From: Pseudoduganella aquatica | GTDB taxonomy: Bacteria; Pseudomonadota; Gammaproteobacteria; Burkholderiales; Burkholderiaceae_D | Direction: 5' to 3' | Length of the DNA stretch: 64,000 nucleotides | Assembly: GCF_009857595.1 (NCBI RefSeq) | Contig: NZ_WWCU01000012.1 | Span: forward strand, 95,115 to 159,114 | Shown: piece after piece, positions 34,386 to 43,073 of the stretch | Layout: each line of letters begins with the position of its first letter | Position numbering within the stretch: position 1 is the stretch's first letter | Translations under genes and position numbers: made by a program | Notes under the pieces: model-generated | What the model was told of the DNA's origin: nothing | Seen by the model: the letters and a program-made list of their open reading frames with translations, nothing else | Database searches by the model: none

Positions 34386-36716
34386 TCATTTCACTGCCGC
34401 TTCAACAGCGGCAATGGCCTTGAGGATTTCTTCGGAGGTGGCTGGCGCATTCAGCGGCGGATTGACCTTGTGGCCGCCCACCGACGAGATGGCGTCGCGA
34501 ATGGCGAAGAACACCGAGAACGGCAGCAGCAGCGGCGGCTCGCCCACGGCCTTGGAGCGGTGGATGCTGTCCTCCACGTTGCGGTTCTCGAACAGGCGCA
34601 CGCGGAAGTCCTCCGGGCAGTCGGAAACGCCGGGAATCTTGTAGGTGGACGGCGCATGCGTCATCAGCTTGCCGCCCTCGTTCCACCACAGCTGCTCGGT
34701 GGTGAGCCAGCCCATGCCCTGGATGAAAGCACCCTCCACCTGGCCGATGTCGATGGCCGGATTCAGCGACTGGCCCGCGTCGTACAGCGCGTCGGCGCGC
34801 AGCAGCTTCCATTCGCCGGTCAGCGTGTCCACCACCACTTCGGATACGGCGGCGCCGTAAGCGTAGTAGGAGAACGGGTGGCCGTTCATGGTCTTCGGAT
34901 CCCAGTGCAGGTGCGGCGTGGCGTAGAAGCCGTCCGACCACAGCTGCACGCGCGCCAGGTAGGCCTTCTGCACCAGCTCCGGGAAGGGCACGGTGTGGCC
35001 GTTGACGTGGATCTTGTTATCGAAGAACAGCACCTCGGCCGTATCGCCGCCATACAGCTTGACCGCGTAGGCAGCCAGCCGCTCGCGGATCTGGCGCGCG
35101 GCGTCCTGCGCCGCCTTGCCGTTCAGGTCCGCGCCGGTGGAAGCCGCGGTTGCGGAAGTGTTGGCGACCTTGCTGGTGTCCGTGGCGGTGATGCGCACGT
35201 GCTCCATGTCCAGGCCCAGTTCATGCGCCACCACTTGCAGCACCTTGGTGTTGATGCCCTGCCCCATCTCCGTGCCGCCGTGGTTGACCAGCACCGAACC
35301 GTCCACGTAGACGTGCACCAGCGCGCCCGCCTGGTTCAGATGCGTGACGTTGAAGGCGATGCCGAATTTGAGCGGCGTGAGCGCCAGCCCTTTCTTCAGC
35401 AGCGGGCTGGTGGCGTTGTACGCCGCCACGGCCTCGCGGCGCGCGCGGTATTCGCTGCTCTGCTCCAGCTCCGCCGTCAGCTCGGCGATCACGTTGTCCA
35501 CGATGACCTGGCCGTAAGGCGTGACGTTGCGCTCGTCCTTGCCGTAGAAATTCAGGCGACGGATATCGTAGGCATCCTGTCCCAGGTCGCGCGCGATCTC
35601 GTCGATGATGTACTCGATGGCGATGGCGCCCTGCGGGCCGCCAAAGCCACGGAAAGCCGTGTTGGACTGCGTATTGGTCTTGCCGCAGGCGGCGCGGATG
35701 TCCACGTCGCTCAGGTAGTAGGTATTGTCGAAGTGGCAGACCGCGCGCGTGGCGACGGGGCCGGACAGGTCGGCCGAGTAGCCTGCCCGCGACACCATGT
35801 CCACCTTGGCGGCGATGATCTTGCCGTCGTCGCCGTAACCCACTTCGTACTCGTAGTAGAAGCAGTGGCGCTTGCCGGTGACGAGCATGTCGTCGTCGCG
35901 GTCGGCGCGCAGCTTGACCGGGCGGCCGGACTTCTTCGCAGCGATGGCCGCCGCCGCGCACCACAGCGCGGACTGCGACTCCTTGCCGCCGAAGCCCCCG
36001 CCCATGCGGCGGCACTCCACCTGCACGTTATGCGAATGCACGCCCAGCGCATGCGCCACCACGTGCTGCATCTCGCTCGGATGCTGCGTGGAACACAGCA
36101 CCTGCATGCCGTTCTGCTCTTGCGGAATGGCGTAGGCGATCTGGCCTTCCAGGTAGAACTGCTCCTGGCCGCCGACGTACAGCGTGCCTTTCACCGTGCG
36201 CGGCGCCTGCTCGAACGCGGCCTGATAATCGCCGCGCTGCAAGCGCATGGGCGGCAGCACATAGGACTGCGCTGCCTTGGCGGCTTGCGGCGTCAGGATG
36301 GCAGGCAGCTCTTCATACGTGACGCTGGCGCGGCGCGCGGCGCGGCGGGCGTTGTCGTGCGTGTCCGCCACCACGATGAAGATGGGCTGGCCCACGTATT
36401 CCACCTTGCCTGCCGACAGGATGGGATCGTCATGGATGATGGGGCCGCAGTCATTGGTGCCGGGGATGTCCTGCGCCGTGTACACGGCGACCACGCCGGG
36501 CGCGGCACGCACCGCGTCCAGGTCCATGGCGGTGATGTTGGCGTGCGGCTTGGACGACAGGCCTAGCGCCGCGTGCAGCGTGCCGCGCAGCTCGGGAATG
36601 TCGTCCGTGTAGGTGGCCTGGCCGAGCACGTGCAGCGCTGCCGATTCATGCGGCTTGCCCAGGCCGACGGCGGTCCACGCCATGGCTTTGATATCGCTTG
36701 CGCCGGGATGGTTCAT
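34386..36716 (-). CDS. xdhB: Xanthine dehydrogenase molybdopterin-binding subunit
   Basis: Large catalytic subunit, 776 residues, that hydroxylates hypoxanthine and xanthine to urate. Key motifs are ECRRMGGGFGGKESQ (molybdopterin contact), NTAFRGFGGPQGAIAIEYI with the substrate Arg, NHGGTEMGQGINTKVLQV and the catalytic Glu in KAVGEPPLLLPFS near the C-terminus. The ATG at 36716 is supported by AAAGGA six bases upstream; an in-frame extension overlaps xdhA and is rejected. It follows xdhA by 10 bases. Confidence 0.96.
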   Translation of the reverse strand: MNHPGASDIKAMAWTAVGLGKPHESAALHVLGQATYTDDIPELRGTLHAALGLSSKPHANITAMDLDAVRAAPGVVAVYTAQDIPGTNDCGPIIHDDPILSAGKVEYVGQPIFIVVADTHDNARRAARRASVTYEELPAILTPQAAKAAQSYVLPPMRLQRGDYQAAFEQAPRTVKGTLYVGGQEQFYLEGQIAYAIPQEQNGMQVLCSTQHPSEMQHVVAHALGVHSHNVQVECRRMGGGFGGKESQSALWCAAAAIAAKKSGRPVKLRADRDDDMLVTGKRHCFYYEYEVGYGDDGKIIAAKVDMVSRAGYSADLSGPVATRAVCHFDNTYYLSDVDIRAACGKTNTQSNTAFRGFGGPQGAIAIEYIIDEIARDLGQDAYDIRRLNFYGKDERNVTPYGQVIVDNVIAELTAELEQSSEYRARREAVAAYNATSPLLKKGLALTPLKFGIAFNVTHLNQAGALVHVYVDGSVLVNHGGTEMGQGINTKVLQVVAHELGLDMEHVRITATDTSKVANTSATAASTGADLNGKAAQDAARQIRERLAAYAVKLYGGDTAEVLFFDNKIHVNGHTVPFPELVQKAYLARVQLWSDGFYATPHLHWDPKTMNGHPFSYYAYGAAVSEVVVDTLTGEWKLLRADALYDAGQSLNPAIDIGQVEGAFIQGMGWLTTEQLWWNEGGKLMTHAPSTYKIPGVSDCPEDFRVRLFENRNVEDSIHRSKAVGEPPLLLPFSVFFAIRDAISSVGGHKVNPPLNAPATSEEILKAIAAVEAAVK

Positions 36717-36726
36717 GATGGTCCTT

Positions 36727-38193
36727 TCAGGCGCGCAAAGAAAAAGCGTTGACAGCGTTGGCCGCGAGCGGCGCGTCCAGCCGGGTTTCAAACCAGAAGC
36801 GGCGCAGCAGGTTCTGCGCGGTTTTCATGCGGTATTCGCTCGAAGCGCGCATATCGCTCAGCGGCTGGTAGTCCTGCGCCAGCGCGTCCATGGCCAGGGC
36901 GAGATTCGCTTCGCTCCAGGGCTTGCCGTTCAAGGCGGCTTCGGCCAGCGCGGCGCGCTTGGGCGTGGCGGCCATGCCGCCGAAGGCGATGCGGGCTTCG
37001 CGCACCACGCCGCCGTCCAGCGTAAAGGCAAAAGCGGCGCAGACGGCGGAGATATCCTGGTCGAAGCGCTTGGCCAGCTTGTAGGTGCGGAACTGCACGT
37101 CCGCGCGCGGCAGCGGCACACGCACGGCTTGCACGAATTCGTCGGCGCGCAGGTCTTTCTTCTGGTAGCCGAGATAGAGCGCTTCCAGCGGCAGCGTGCG
37201 CGTGCCCGCAGGTCCGCGCAGCACCACTTCGCTGCCCAGCGCTATCATCCACGGCATGGAGTCGCCGATGGGGGAACCGTTGGCGACATTGCCGCCCAGC
37301 GTGCCCGCGTTACGGATGGGCAGCGAGGCAAAGCGCTGCCACATTTCGCCAAGTTGATCGGGATAGTGCTGGCACAGTGCCGCGTATGCGTCGTTCAGCG
37401 ATACGCCGGCGCCGATTTCCAGCATGCCGCCGTCGACGGTCACGGTTTTCAGCGCGTCCACGTGGCCGAGATAAATGATGTCGTTCAGCTCGCGCATCTG
37501 CTTGGTCACCCACAGGCCCACGTCGGTGGAGCCGGCCAGTATCAGCGCAGAAGGGCGGCTGGCGCGCAGCGCGCTCAGTTCATCCAGCGTGCGTGGGGCA
37601 TGGAAGTGGCGCTCGCCCACGCTGTAAGTGGCCAGCTTGTCGCGCTTGAGCGCTTCCAGCTGCTGCGCCACGGCAGCGCGGTCGAATTCCACCTTGGGCA
37701 GTTCGGTCATGCGCTGGGCCGCATCGATAATCGGACGGTAGCCAGTGCAGCGGCACAGATTGCCGGACAGGGCGTCGTCCACTTCCTTGCGGGCGCAGGG
37801 TTGAGCGTCGTTCTTGAGGTACATGCCCCACAGCGACATGGCGAATCCGGGCGTGCAGAAACCGCATTGGGAGCCGTGGCATTCCACCAGTGCCTGTTGC
37901 ACCGGGTGCAGCGCGCCGTCCGGCTGCTGCAGGTCTTCCACCGTGAACAGGGCTTTGCCGTCCAGCGTGGGCGTGAACTGGATGCAGGAGTTGACCGCCT
38001 TCAGTTCAACCTGGCCGTCCACCAGCGAGCCGACCACCACCGTGCAGGCGCCGCAGTCGCCCTCGGCGCAGCCTTCCTTGGTGCCGGTGCAATGCAAATC
38101 CTCGCGCAAATGCTGCAGCACGGTCTGCGTCGGCGAGGCCGTGCTCACTTCGTGCACGGCGCCCCGGTAGTAAAAACGAATCGGTTCTGACAT
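36727..38193 (-). CDS. xdhA: Xanthine dehydrogenase small subunit (2Fe-2S and FAD)
   Basis: Electron-transfer subunit of 488 residues. Residues 1-80 form the plant-type ferredoxin with cysteines 42, 47 and 50 in [13 protein letters not shown]. Residues 85-165 form the second 2Fe-2S domain ([11 protein letters not shown] and [12 protein letters not shown]). Residues 190-365 form the FAD domain ([30 protein letters not shown]), followed by the CO-dehydrogenase flavoprotein C-terminal domain. First gene of the operon xdhA-xdhB-xdhC-guaD-adenosine deaminase. Confidence 0.96.
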   Translation of the reverse strand: MSEPIRFYYRGAVHEVSTASPTQTVLQHLREDLHCTGTKEGCAEGDCGACTVVVGSLVDGQVELKAVNSCIQFTPTLDGKALFTVEDLQQPDGALHPVQQALVECHGSQCGFCTPGFAMSLWGMYLKNDAQPCARKEVDDALSGNLCRCTGYRPIIDAAQRMTELPKVEFDRAAVAQQLEALKRDKLATYSVGERHFHAPRTLDELSALRASRPSALILAGSTDVGLWVTKQMRELNDIIYLGHVDALKTVTVDGGMLEIGAGVSLNDAYAALCQHYPDQLGEMWQRFASLPIRNAGTLGGNVANGSPIGDSMPWMIALGSEVVLRGPAGTRTLPLEALYLGYQKKDLRADEFVQAVRVPLPRADVQFRTYKLAKRFDQDISAVCAAFAFTLDGGVVREARIAFGGMAATPKRAALAEAALNGKPWSEANLALAMDALAQDYQPLSDMRASSEYRMKTAQNLLRRFWFETRLDAPLAANAVNAFSLRA

Positions 38194-38257
38194 TGTAGCC
38201 TCGGCGTTATCCCAGATTACAAGATTAGCAGTTCACGGGCCTCGTTACTTATATTAT

Positions 38258-38272
38258 TCCGATGATGTCGGA
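38258..38272. promoter_or_regulatory. Candidate operator upstream of xdhA
   Basis: TCCGA-TGATG-TCGGA is a perfect five-base inverted repeat with a five-base spacer, centred about 70 bases before the xdhA start in the only gap that can hold the operon promoter. The regulator is unknown. Confidence 0.4.
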
Positions 38273-38292
38273 TATCTTCCAATTCAACTACT

Positions 38293-38319
38293 GGGGTCAG
38301 ACCCGACGGGTCTGACCCC
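38293..38319. repeat. Perfect palindrome GGGGTCAGACCC-GAC-GGGTCTGACCCC
   Basis: Twelve-base arms with a three-base loop sit six bases after the puuE stop. The GGGTCAGACCC word is a frequently repeated intergenic element in Oxalobacteraceae genomes (recalled, not searched). No T run follows on either strand. It may mark the puuE 3' end. Confidence 0.7.
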
Positions 38320-38324
38320 GGCCT

Positions 38325-39272
38325 TTAAAACGGATGGGTCGCGTGCCAGTGCTCGGCGATGTCGATGCGGCGCGTAATCCACACTTTGTCGTGGCTCTGC
38401 ACATAGTCGAGGAAGCGCGCCAGCGCGGCGGCGCGGCCGGGGCGGCCCACCAGGCGGCAATGCAGGCCGATGGACAGCATCTTCGGCTGGTTCAGGCCGT
38501 TCGGATCGCCCTCGGCGTACAGGGTGTCGAAGGCGTCCTTCAGGTAGTCGAAGAACTGGGTGCCGGAGTTGAAACCCTGCATGGCGGCGAAGCGCATGTC
38601 GTTGGTGTCCAGCGTGTAAGGCACGATCAGTTGCTGGCTCACCACGTCCAGGCCCGCCGCGTCCTTGTGCGCCACCGGCAGCCAGAACGGCAAGTCGTCG
38701 CCGTAATGGTCGGCGTCGTAGCGGAAGCCGCCGTGTTCCAGCACCAGCTTGTGGGTGTTCGGCGAATCGCGGCCCGTGTACCAGCCCTGCGGCGCGCTGC
38801 CGGTCAGCTCCTTGATGATCTCGACCGCCTCCTTCATGTGGGCGCGCTCGGTGGCCTCGTCCACGTTCTGGTAGGAAATCCAGCGCAGGCCGTGGCAGGC
38901 GATTTCGTGCTTCAGTTCCAGGAAGGCGGCCACCGCCTCCGGGTTGCGCTTGAGCGCCATGGAGACGCCGAAAATGGTCAGCGGCAGCTTGCGGTCCTCG
39001 AACATGCGCAGCAGCCGCCACAAGCCGGCGCGCGAGCCATACTCGTAGATGCTCTCCATGCTAAGGTGGCGCATCGGAAACGCCGCAGCGCCTATGATCT
39101 CGGACAGGAAAGTTTCGGAAGCGGGGTCGCCGTGCAGGACGTTGTTCTCGCCCCCTTCTTCGTAATTGAGGACGAACTGCAGCGCCACGCGGGCGCCGCC
39201 CGGCCATTGCGCATGGGGTGGCGTGCGGCCGTAGCCGGTCATATCGCGGGGGTAGTTGTCGTAAGTGCTCAT
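38325..39272 (-). CDS. puuE: Allantoinase, polysaccharide-deacetylase-type
   Basis: Hydrolyses allantoin to allantoate in purine degradation; cofactor-independent PuuE type. The 315-residue product matches the family throughout: DMTGYGRTPPHAQWPGGARV, VLNYEEGGENNVLHGD, the CHGLRWISYQN strand, WYTGRDSPNTHKLVLEHGGF and YDADHYGDDLPFW. It is divergent from the hydroxyisourate hydrolase gene and upstream of xdhA on the same strand. Start ATG at 39272 gives the canonical N-terminus. Confidence 0.95.
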   Translation of the reverse strand: MSTYDNYPRDMTGYGRTPPHAQWPGGARVALQFVLNYEEGGENNVLHGDPASETFLSEIIGAAAFPMRHLSMESIYEYGSRAGLWRLLRMFEDRKLPLTIFGVSMALKRNPEAVAAFLELKHEIACHGLRWISYQNVDEATERAHMKEAVEIIKELTGSAPQGWYTGRDSPNTHKLVLEHGGFRYDADHYGDDLPFWLPVAHKDAAGLDVVSQQLIVPYTLDTNDMRFAAMQGFNSGTQFFDYLKDAFDTLYAEGDPNGLNQPKMLSIGLHCRLVGRPGRAAALARFLDYVQSHDKVWITRRIDIAEHWHATHPF

Positions 39273-39303
39273 CCGCCAATAATATATGGCATTGCCGACA
39301 TCA

Positions 39304-39326
39304 GTATAAGATTTATACGATATCGT
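39304..39326. promoter_or_regulatory. Overlapping palindromes in the puuE/uraH divergent promoter
   Basis: GTATAA-GAT-TTATAC (39304-39318) is followed with two bases of overlap by the perfect palindrome ACGATATCGT (39317-39326). They lie about 30 bases from both start codons, the position expected for a shared operator. The half-site GTATAA also occurs in the psuK block at 3907-3912. Confidence 0.5.
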
Positions 39327-39354
39327 GATTCACTCAACGAATATAGGATGCATT

Positions 39355-39708
39355 ATGGGAAAACTCAGTACGCACGTGCTCGACACATCGGCCGGCAAGC
39401 CGGGCGCGGGAGTGAAAGTGGCGCTGTTCGAGGTCAAGCCTGAAGGCAAGGTCTTGCTGAAGATGGACATCACCAACGCCGACGGCCGCTGCGCCGGCCC
39501 GCTGCTGGAAGGCGACACCATGAAGGCCGGCCAGTACGAGCTGGTGTTCAACGCCGGCGACTACTTCGCTGCCCAGGGCGTGGAACTGCCGTCGCCGCGC
39601 TTTATCGACCTCGTCACGCTGGCCTTCGGCATTGCCGACCCGGCGCAGAACTACCACGTGCCGCTGGTGGTGTCGCCTTGGTCCTACTCCACCTACCGGG
39701 GCAGCTGA
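39355..39708 (+). CDS. uraH: 5-Hydroxyisourate hydrolase
   Basis: Transthyretin-related enzyme that opens 5-hydroxyisourate to OHCU on the route from urate to allantoin. The 117-residue chain has the HVLDTSAGKPGAGV N-terminal signature with the catalytic His, the central YFAAQG...PRFIDLVTLAF segment and the C-terminal YHVPLVVSPWSYSTYRGS ending in the diagnostic YRGS. The ATG at 39355 has AGGA eight bases upstream; an earlier in-frame ATG is rejected. The stop overlaps the beta-lactamase start by one base (TGATG). Confidence 0.96.
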   Translation: MGKLSTHVLDTSAGKPGAGVKVALFEVKPEGKVLLKMDITNADGRCAGPLLEGDTMKAGQYELVFNAGDYFAAQGVELPSPRFIDLVTLAFGIADPAQNYHVPLVVSPWSYSTYRGS

Positions 39709-40571
39709 TGCAGCGCCGGGACTTCCTGGGCGCTGCCGCCCTCGCCCCCTTCGTCAGCCTGGACGCCTTCGCCGCCGATGCCACCGTGCCCGCCTTCGCG
39801 GCGCTGGAAAAAGACCTGGGCGGCCGCCTGGGCGTGGCCGCCATCAACCTGTCCAACGGCAAGCAGGCCGGCCACCGCGCCGGCGAACGCTTCCCGCTGT
39901 GCAGCACCTTCAAGGCCGTGCTGGCCGCCGCCATCTTGCAGCGCAGCGCCAGCGATCCGTCGCTGCTGCAGCGGCGTATCCACTACACCGAAAAAGACCT
40001 GGTGCCGCACGCGCCCATCACCGGCGAGCGCATCGCCAAGGGCATGACGGTGGAGGAGCTGTGCGCCGCCACGGTGCAATACAGCGACAACCCTGCCGCC
40101 AATCTGCTGATGAAAGTGCTGGGCGGCCCGGAAGCGGTGACGGCCTTCGCGCGCAGCGTAGGCGACACCGAATTCCGCCTCGACCGCTGGGAAACCGAGC
40201 TCAACACCGCCATCCCCGGCGACCCGCGCGACACCACCACGCCGCAAGCGATGATGCGCAGCCTGCAAGCGCTGGTGGTGGGCGACGCCCTGCCCGCGCC
40301 GCAGCGCCAGCAGCTCAAGGAATGGCTGGTAGGCAACACCACCGGCGGCAAGATGATACGCGCCGGCACGCCGGCCGGCTGGACCGTGGGCGACAAGACC
40401 GGCGGCGGCGCCTACGGCGCGCGCAACGACATCGCCGTGATCTGGCCGCCCGGTAAAGCGCCCATCGTCATCGCCATCTACACAGCGCATAGCCAGGAAG
40501 ACGCCAAGTACCGCGAAGACATCATCGCCGGCGCCACCCGCGCCGCCATCGCGCTGGTGGCCGAAGCATAA
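39708..40571 (+). CDS. Class A beta-lactamase
   Basis: Serine beta-lactamase of 287 residues with a twin-arginine-like leader (MQRRDFLGAAALA). All active-site motifs are present: STFK at 66-69, SDN at 126-128, E-x-E-L-N at 162-166 (omega-loop Glu and Asn) and KTG at 230-232. The enzyme should therefore be functional against penicillins and perhaps cephalosporins; spectrum cannot be read from sequence. Its start codon overlaps the stop of uraH, so it is translationally coupled to a purine gene rather than to an ampR-type regulator. It ends at a REP-like doublet. Confidence 0.93.
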   Translation: MQRRDFLGAAALAPFVSLDAFAADATVPAFAALEKDLGGRLGVAAINLSNGKQAGHRAGERFPLCSTFKAVLAAAILQRSASDPSLLQRRIHYTEKDLVPHAPITGERIAKGMTVEELCAATVQYSDNPAANLLMKVLGGPEAVTAFARSVGDTEFRLDRWETELNTAIPGDPRDTTTPQAMMRSLQALVVGDALPAPQRQQLKEWLVGNTTGGKMIRAGTPAGWTVGDKTGGGAYGARNDIAVIWPPGKAPIVIAIYTAHSQEDAKYREDIIAGATRAAIALVAEA

Positions 40572-40579
40572 GCCGGTGC

Positions 40580-40616
40580 GGCGGGTTACGGCGCCCTGCG
40601 CCTAACCCGCCCTACG
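40580..40616 (+). repeat. REP-like palindrome, copy 3a
   Basis: GGCGGGTTA (40580-40588) and TAACCCGCC (40603-40611) followed by CTACG, with an inner GGCGC/GCGCC pairing. It forms a doublet with 40639-40675 between two convergent genes, as at 6963-7088. Confidence 0.85.
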
Positions 40617-40638
40617 CGATCGTCATAAGCCTAGGAAC

Positions 40639-40675
40639 CGTAGGGCGGGTTAGGCGCGCCGCGCCGTAACCCGCC
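40639..40675 (-). repeat. REP-like palindrome, inverted copy 3b
   Basis: CGTAGGGCGGGTTA (from 40639) and TAACCCGCC (40667-40675) frame a GGCGCG-type inner stem. It lies 11 bases from the stop of the M20 peptidase gene. Confidence 0.85.
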
Positions 40676-40686
40676 AAGCGCCACCG

Positions 40687-41925
40687 CTACCTGCCATACT
40701 CCTGTATCAGCCGCGCCAGCAAATAAACGCGCGGTCCGATGCTGTCCACCTCCGCGTATTCCTCCGGCGTATGGATGGCGCCGCCGACGATGCCCAGGCC
40801 GTCTATGGTCGCTACGCCGGCGGCATAGGTCAGGCTGGAATCGGCCGCGCCGCCGGAGCTTTCCAGCGTCAGCTTGCGCCCCAGTTCCGCGTAGACCGCC
40901 TGCGCCTTGGCAGCGACGGCGTCCGTGACCGGACTTTTCGGCATGGGCGGGAAGCCCCGGCGCAACTTGGCGCTCACCTTGGTATCCGGTATCAAATGGT
41001 TGGCCGAGATGCGCGCCAGGTCCTGCTCGACGCGGTCGAATTCTTCCGGCACGGCCACCCGCACGTCCGCCTGCACCGCCGCGTGGTCCGGAATAACGTT
41101 GCTGCGCTCGCCGGATTTGATGACGGTGAAATTGACCGTGGTCTGCTTGCTGGCGTCCGCCAGCTTGGATAGCTGCAGCATCTGGTGCGCCGCTTCCATG
41201 GCCGCGTTGCGGCCCGAGTCGGGCGCAACGCCCGCGTGCGCCGCCTTGCCGCTCACTTCCAGCTCGATCTCGCCGCTGCCTTTGCGCACCACCACCAGGC
41301 CGTCGGCTGGGCGGCCGGGCTCCAGGTTCAGCGCCACGTCATGCTCCCTGGCCAGCTTCTCCATCAGCGTGCGCGTGCCGTGCGAGCCGGTTTCCTCGTT
41401 GGTGTTGAGCAGCACGGTGATCTTGCCGTAGCCCGCGTAGCCGGACTGCTTCAGCACTTTCAGCGCCGCCAGCGCCACCACGATACCGCCCTTGTCATCC
41501 ATGATGCCGGGGCCGTAGGCGCGCGCGCCGTCGATGCGGAACGGACGCGCGGCGGCTGCGCCGTCCGGGAACACGGTGTCCATATGCGCCACCAGCAGGA
41601 TGCGGCCTTTGCCGGTGCCGGCCAGCGTGGCCTGGATGTTGCGGCTCTGCGCAGGCGCGGCCGGGAAGGTTTCCACCTTGAAGCCCAGCCGCACCAGCTC
41701 CTCCTGCGCGATGGCGCCAACACGGTCCAGCCCGGCCCCATTGAAGGTGCCCGAGTCGATATTGACCAGCCGCTCCAGCAGCTTCAACGCCTCCGGCCTG
41801 GATTGCTCAGCCTTGGCCAGCAGCGCCTGGTCCGGCTTGCCCGCTTCGGCCGCTAGAGCATTCCCCGCCGCGAGCGCGAGCAACGCCATCAAGGCGCCCT
41901 TAACCACACCAGCCTGTTTGCCCAT
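40687..41925 (-). CDS. M20-family metallopeptidase, glutamate carboxypeptidase (CPG2)-like, exported
   Basis: A 412-residue dizinc peptidase with a signal peptide (ALMALLALAAGNALA). Zinc motifs are intact: LLVAHMDTVFPDG, the bridging Asp in GPGIMDDKGG, NTNEETGSHG with the catalytic Glu pair, NLEPGRP and GIVGGAIHTPEEY with the terminal His. The dimerisation domain lies between (KAAHAGVAPDSGRNA). It likely releases C-terminal glutamate or other amino acids from peptides or N-acyl conjugates in the periplasm. A GGGGGGCAGG run precedes the ATG. Confidence 0.92.
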   Translation of the reverse strand: MGKQAGVVKGALMALLALAAGNALAAEAGKPDQALLAKAEQSRPEALKLLERLVNIDSGTFNGAGLDRVGAIAQEELVRLGFKVETFPAAPAQSRNIQATLAGTGKGRILLVAHMDTVFPDGAAAARPFRIDGARAYGPGIMDDKGGIVVALAALKVLKQSGYAGYGKITVLLNTNEETGSHGTRTLMEKLAREHDVALNLEPGRPADGLVVVRKGSGEIELEVSGKAAHAGVAPDSGRNAAMEAAHQMLQLSKLADASKQTTVNFTVIKSGERSNVIPDHAAVQADVRVAVPEEFDRVEQDLARISANHLIPDTKVSAKLRRGFPPMPKSPVTDAVAAKAQAVYAELGRKLTLESSGGAADSSLTYAAGVATIDGLGIVGGAIHTPEEYAEVDSIGPRVYLLARLIQEYGR

Positions 41926-42060
41926 CCTGCCCCCCCAGAAAGTTAGCGGAATCGTCCCCACCCTTGCGTATGCAGCTTGCGGCCGGGCTGGGTCGAGCAT
42001 ATTATTGAACGAAATAATACGTCAAATAATGCACCAAATAATGTCATCTCAGGTATAAAT

Positions 42061-42315
42061 ATGGCGCTTACAAATTCCATCTTCGCTTCCACAACGGTCA
42101 GCATTACGGAGCTGCGCCGCAATCCTGGCGCCGTCATTGAGGAGGCTGGCGGAATGCCCGTTGCGATACTGAACCACAATCGCCCAGCCGCCTATCTGGT
42201 TCCTGCGGAAGCGTTCGAGGCCATCCTGGAAAAACTGGAAGATCTCGACCTTGCCGAATTAGTCCGCCAGCGAAGAGGGGGCAAGACTGTGAAAGTCTCC
42301 CTCGATGACTTATAG
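42061..42315 (+). CDS. Phd/YefM-type antitoxin
   Basis: An 84-residue type II antitoxin. MALTNSIFASTTVSITELRR followed by NPGAVIEEAGGMPVAILNHNRPAAYLVPAEAFEA is the canonical Phd/YefM DNA-binding half, and the Leu/Asp-rich C-terminus (LEDLDLAELVRQRRGGKTVK) is the usual toxin-wrapping helix. The 3' end overlaps the start of the toxin frame by 11 bases, as in intact relBE-like loci. The toxin is broken, so the antitoxin is an orphan. Confidence 0.88.
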   Translation: MALTNSIFASTTVSITELRRNPGAVIEEAGGMPVAILNHNRPAAYLVPAEAFEAILEKLEDLDLAELVRQRRGGKTVKVSLDDL

Positions 42316-42524
42316 CCTCGAATTCAATGAAGACCGAGCCTCATGTGCCCTCGGCCAGGCTGCATGGGCCGGATATGCACAACGTGTACACAATCAAACT
42401 GCGTGACCTCGGATACCGCCTGGTCTACGAAGTCATAGACCAGACGATTACCGTGCTCGTATTGAGCGTTGCCAAACGCGACAAGGGCCAGGCATATACG
42501 CTGGCAACGCGGAGGCGAACCTGA
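42305..42524 (+). pseudogene. Broken RelE/ParE-family toxin
   Basis: The frame from the ATG at 42305 reads MTYSLEFNED, a typical RelE start, then turns to nonsense and stops. The RelE C-terminal half appears in another frame from about 42330: PHVPSARLHG, then YTIKLRDLGYRLVYEVIDQ and ITVLVLSVAKRDKGQAY. About 30 residues between these parts, the alpha-helical hairpin, are missing, so an out-of-frame deletion of roughly 90 bases has destroyed the toxin. Confidence 0.8.
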
Positions 42525-42530
42525 TCCTTG

Positions 42531-42959
42531 TTATTGCGCGGTGAACCGGGCCAGCTGGCCGCTGTCGCCGCTCAGGATGAGTGTTTTGCCTTCCACTTGC
42601 CAGGTGCGGGTGGCGTCCAGTGCTTGCAGGTAGGCGTTCTCCTGCTTGCCGCTGGCGTCGTCCAGGCAGGCGCGGCGGGTGGAGGCAAGCGGCCCCATCT
42701 TCAGGGACTTGCCGCTCCACTGGTAGGCGCCGGTGAAGTTGTTGCAGCCGCCGCTGCCCGTTACCATGCCTTTCGCTGCGTCGAAGTTCAGCGACTGCTT
42801 GCCGCCCGGCTGGCCGCCCAGCTCGGCGAGCTGCCACGAGGTGCCTGTCAGCGAGGCGCCCGACGCTGCAGCGCCGCCTCCACTGGTGCTGCAGCCGGCG
42901 GCCAGCGCCAGTACGCCGCCAGCGGCGGCGGCCATCATCCATTTGCCCAAAGTTTGCAT
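42531..42959 (-). CDS. META-domain (HslJ-like) lipoprotein
   Basis: A 142-residue outer membrane or periplasmic lipoprotein. The lipobox LALAAGC places the lipidated Cys at residue 23. The META domain spans about 38-142 with LTGTSWQLAELGGQPG, GSGGCNNFTGAYQWSG and MGPLASTRRACLDDA, all typical of HslJ-like proteins linked to stress and antibiotic tolerance. Stands alone. Confidence 0.88.
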   Translation of the reverse strand: MQTLGKWMMAAAAGGVLALAAGCSTSGGGAAASGASLTGTSWQLAELGGQPGGKQSLNFDAAKGMVTGSGGCNNFTGAYQWSGKSLKMGPLASTRRACLDDASGKQENAYLQALDATRTWQVEGKTLILSGDSGQLARFTAQ

Positions 42960-43073
42960 AGCGCGCTCCTTTCAGATGTGTTGCATACGAAACACTTAGA
43001 TACCATGGAATGGGAAATACTGTCGTATAGTTAGCCTTAGCAGTTCCGCCACTCAACTTTACAGGAATACGAC

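Noticed and set aside
34221..36566. A 781-residue plus-strand frame opposite xdhB
   Set aside because: Antisense shadow of a fully conserved xanthine dehydrogenase subunit.
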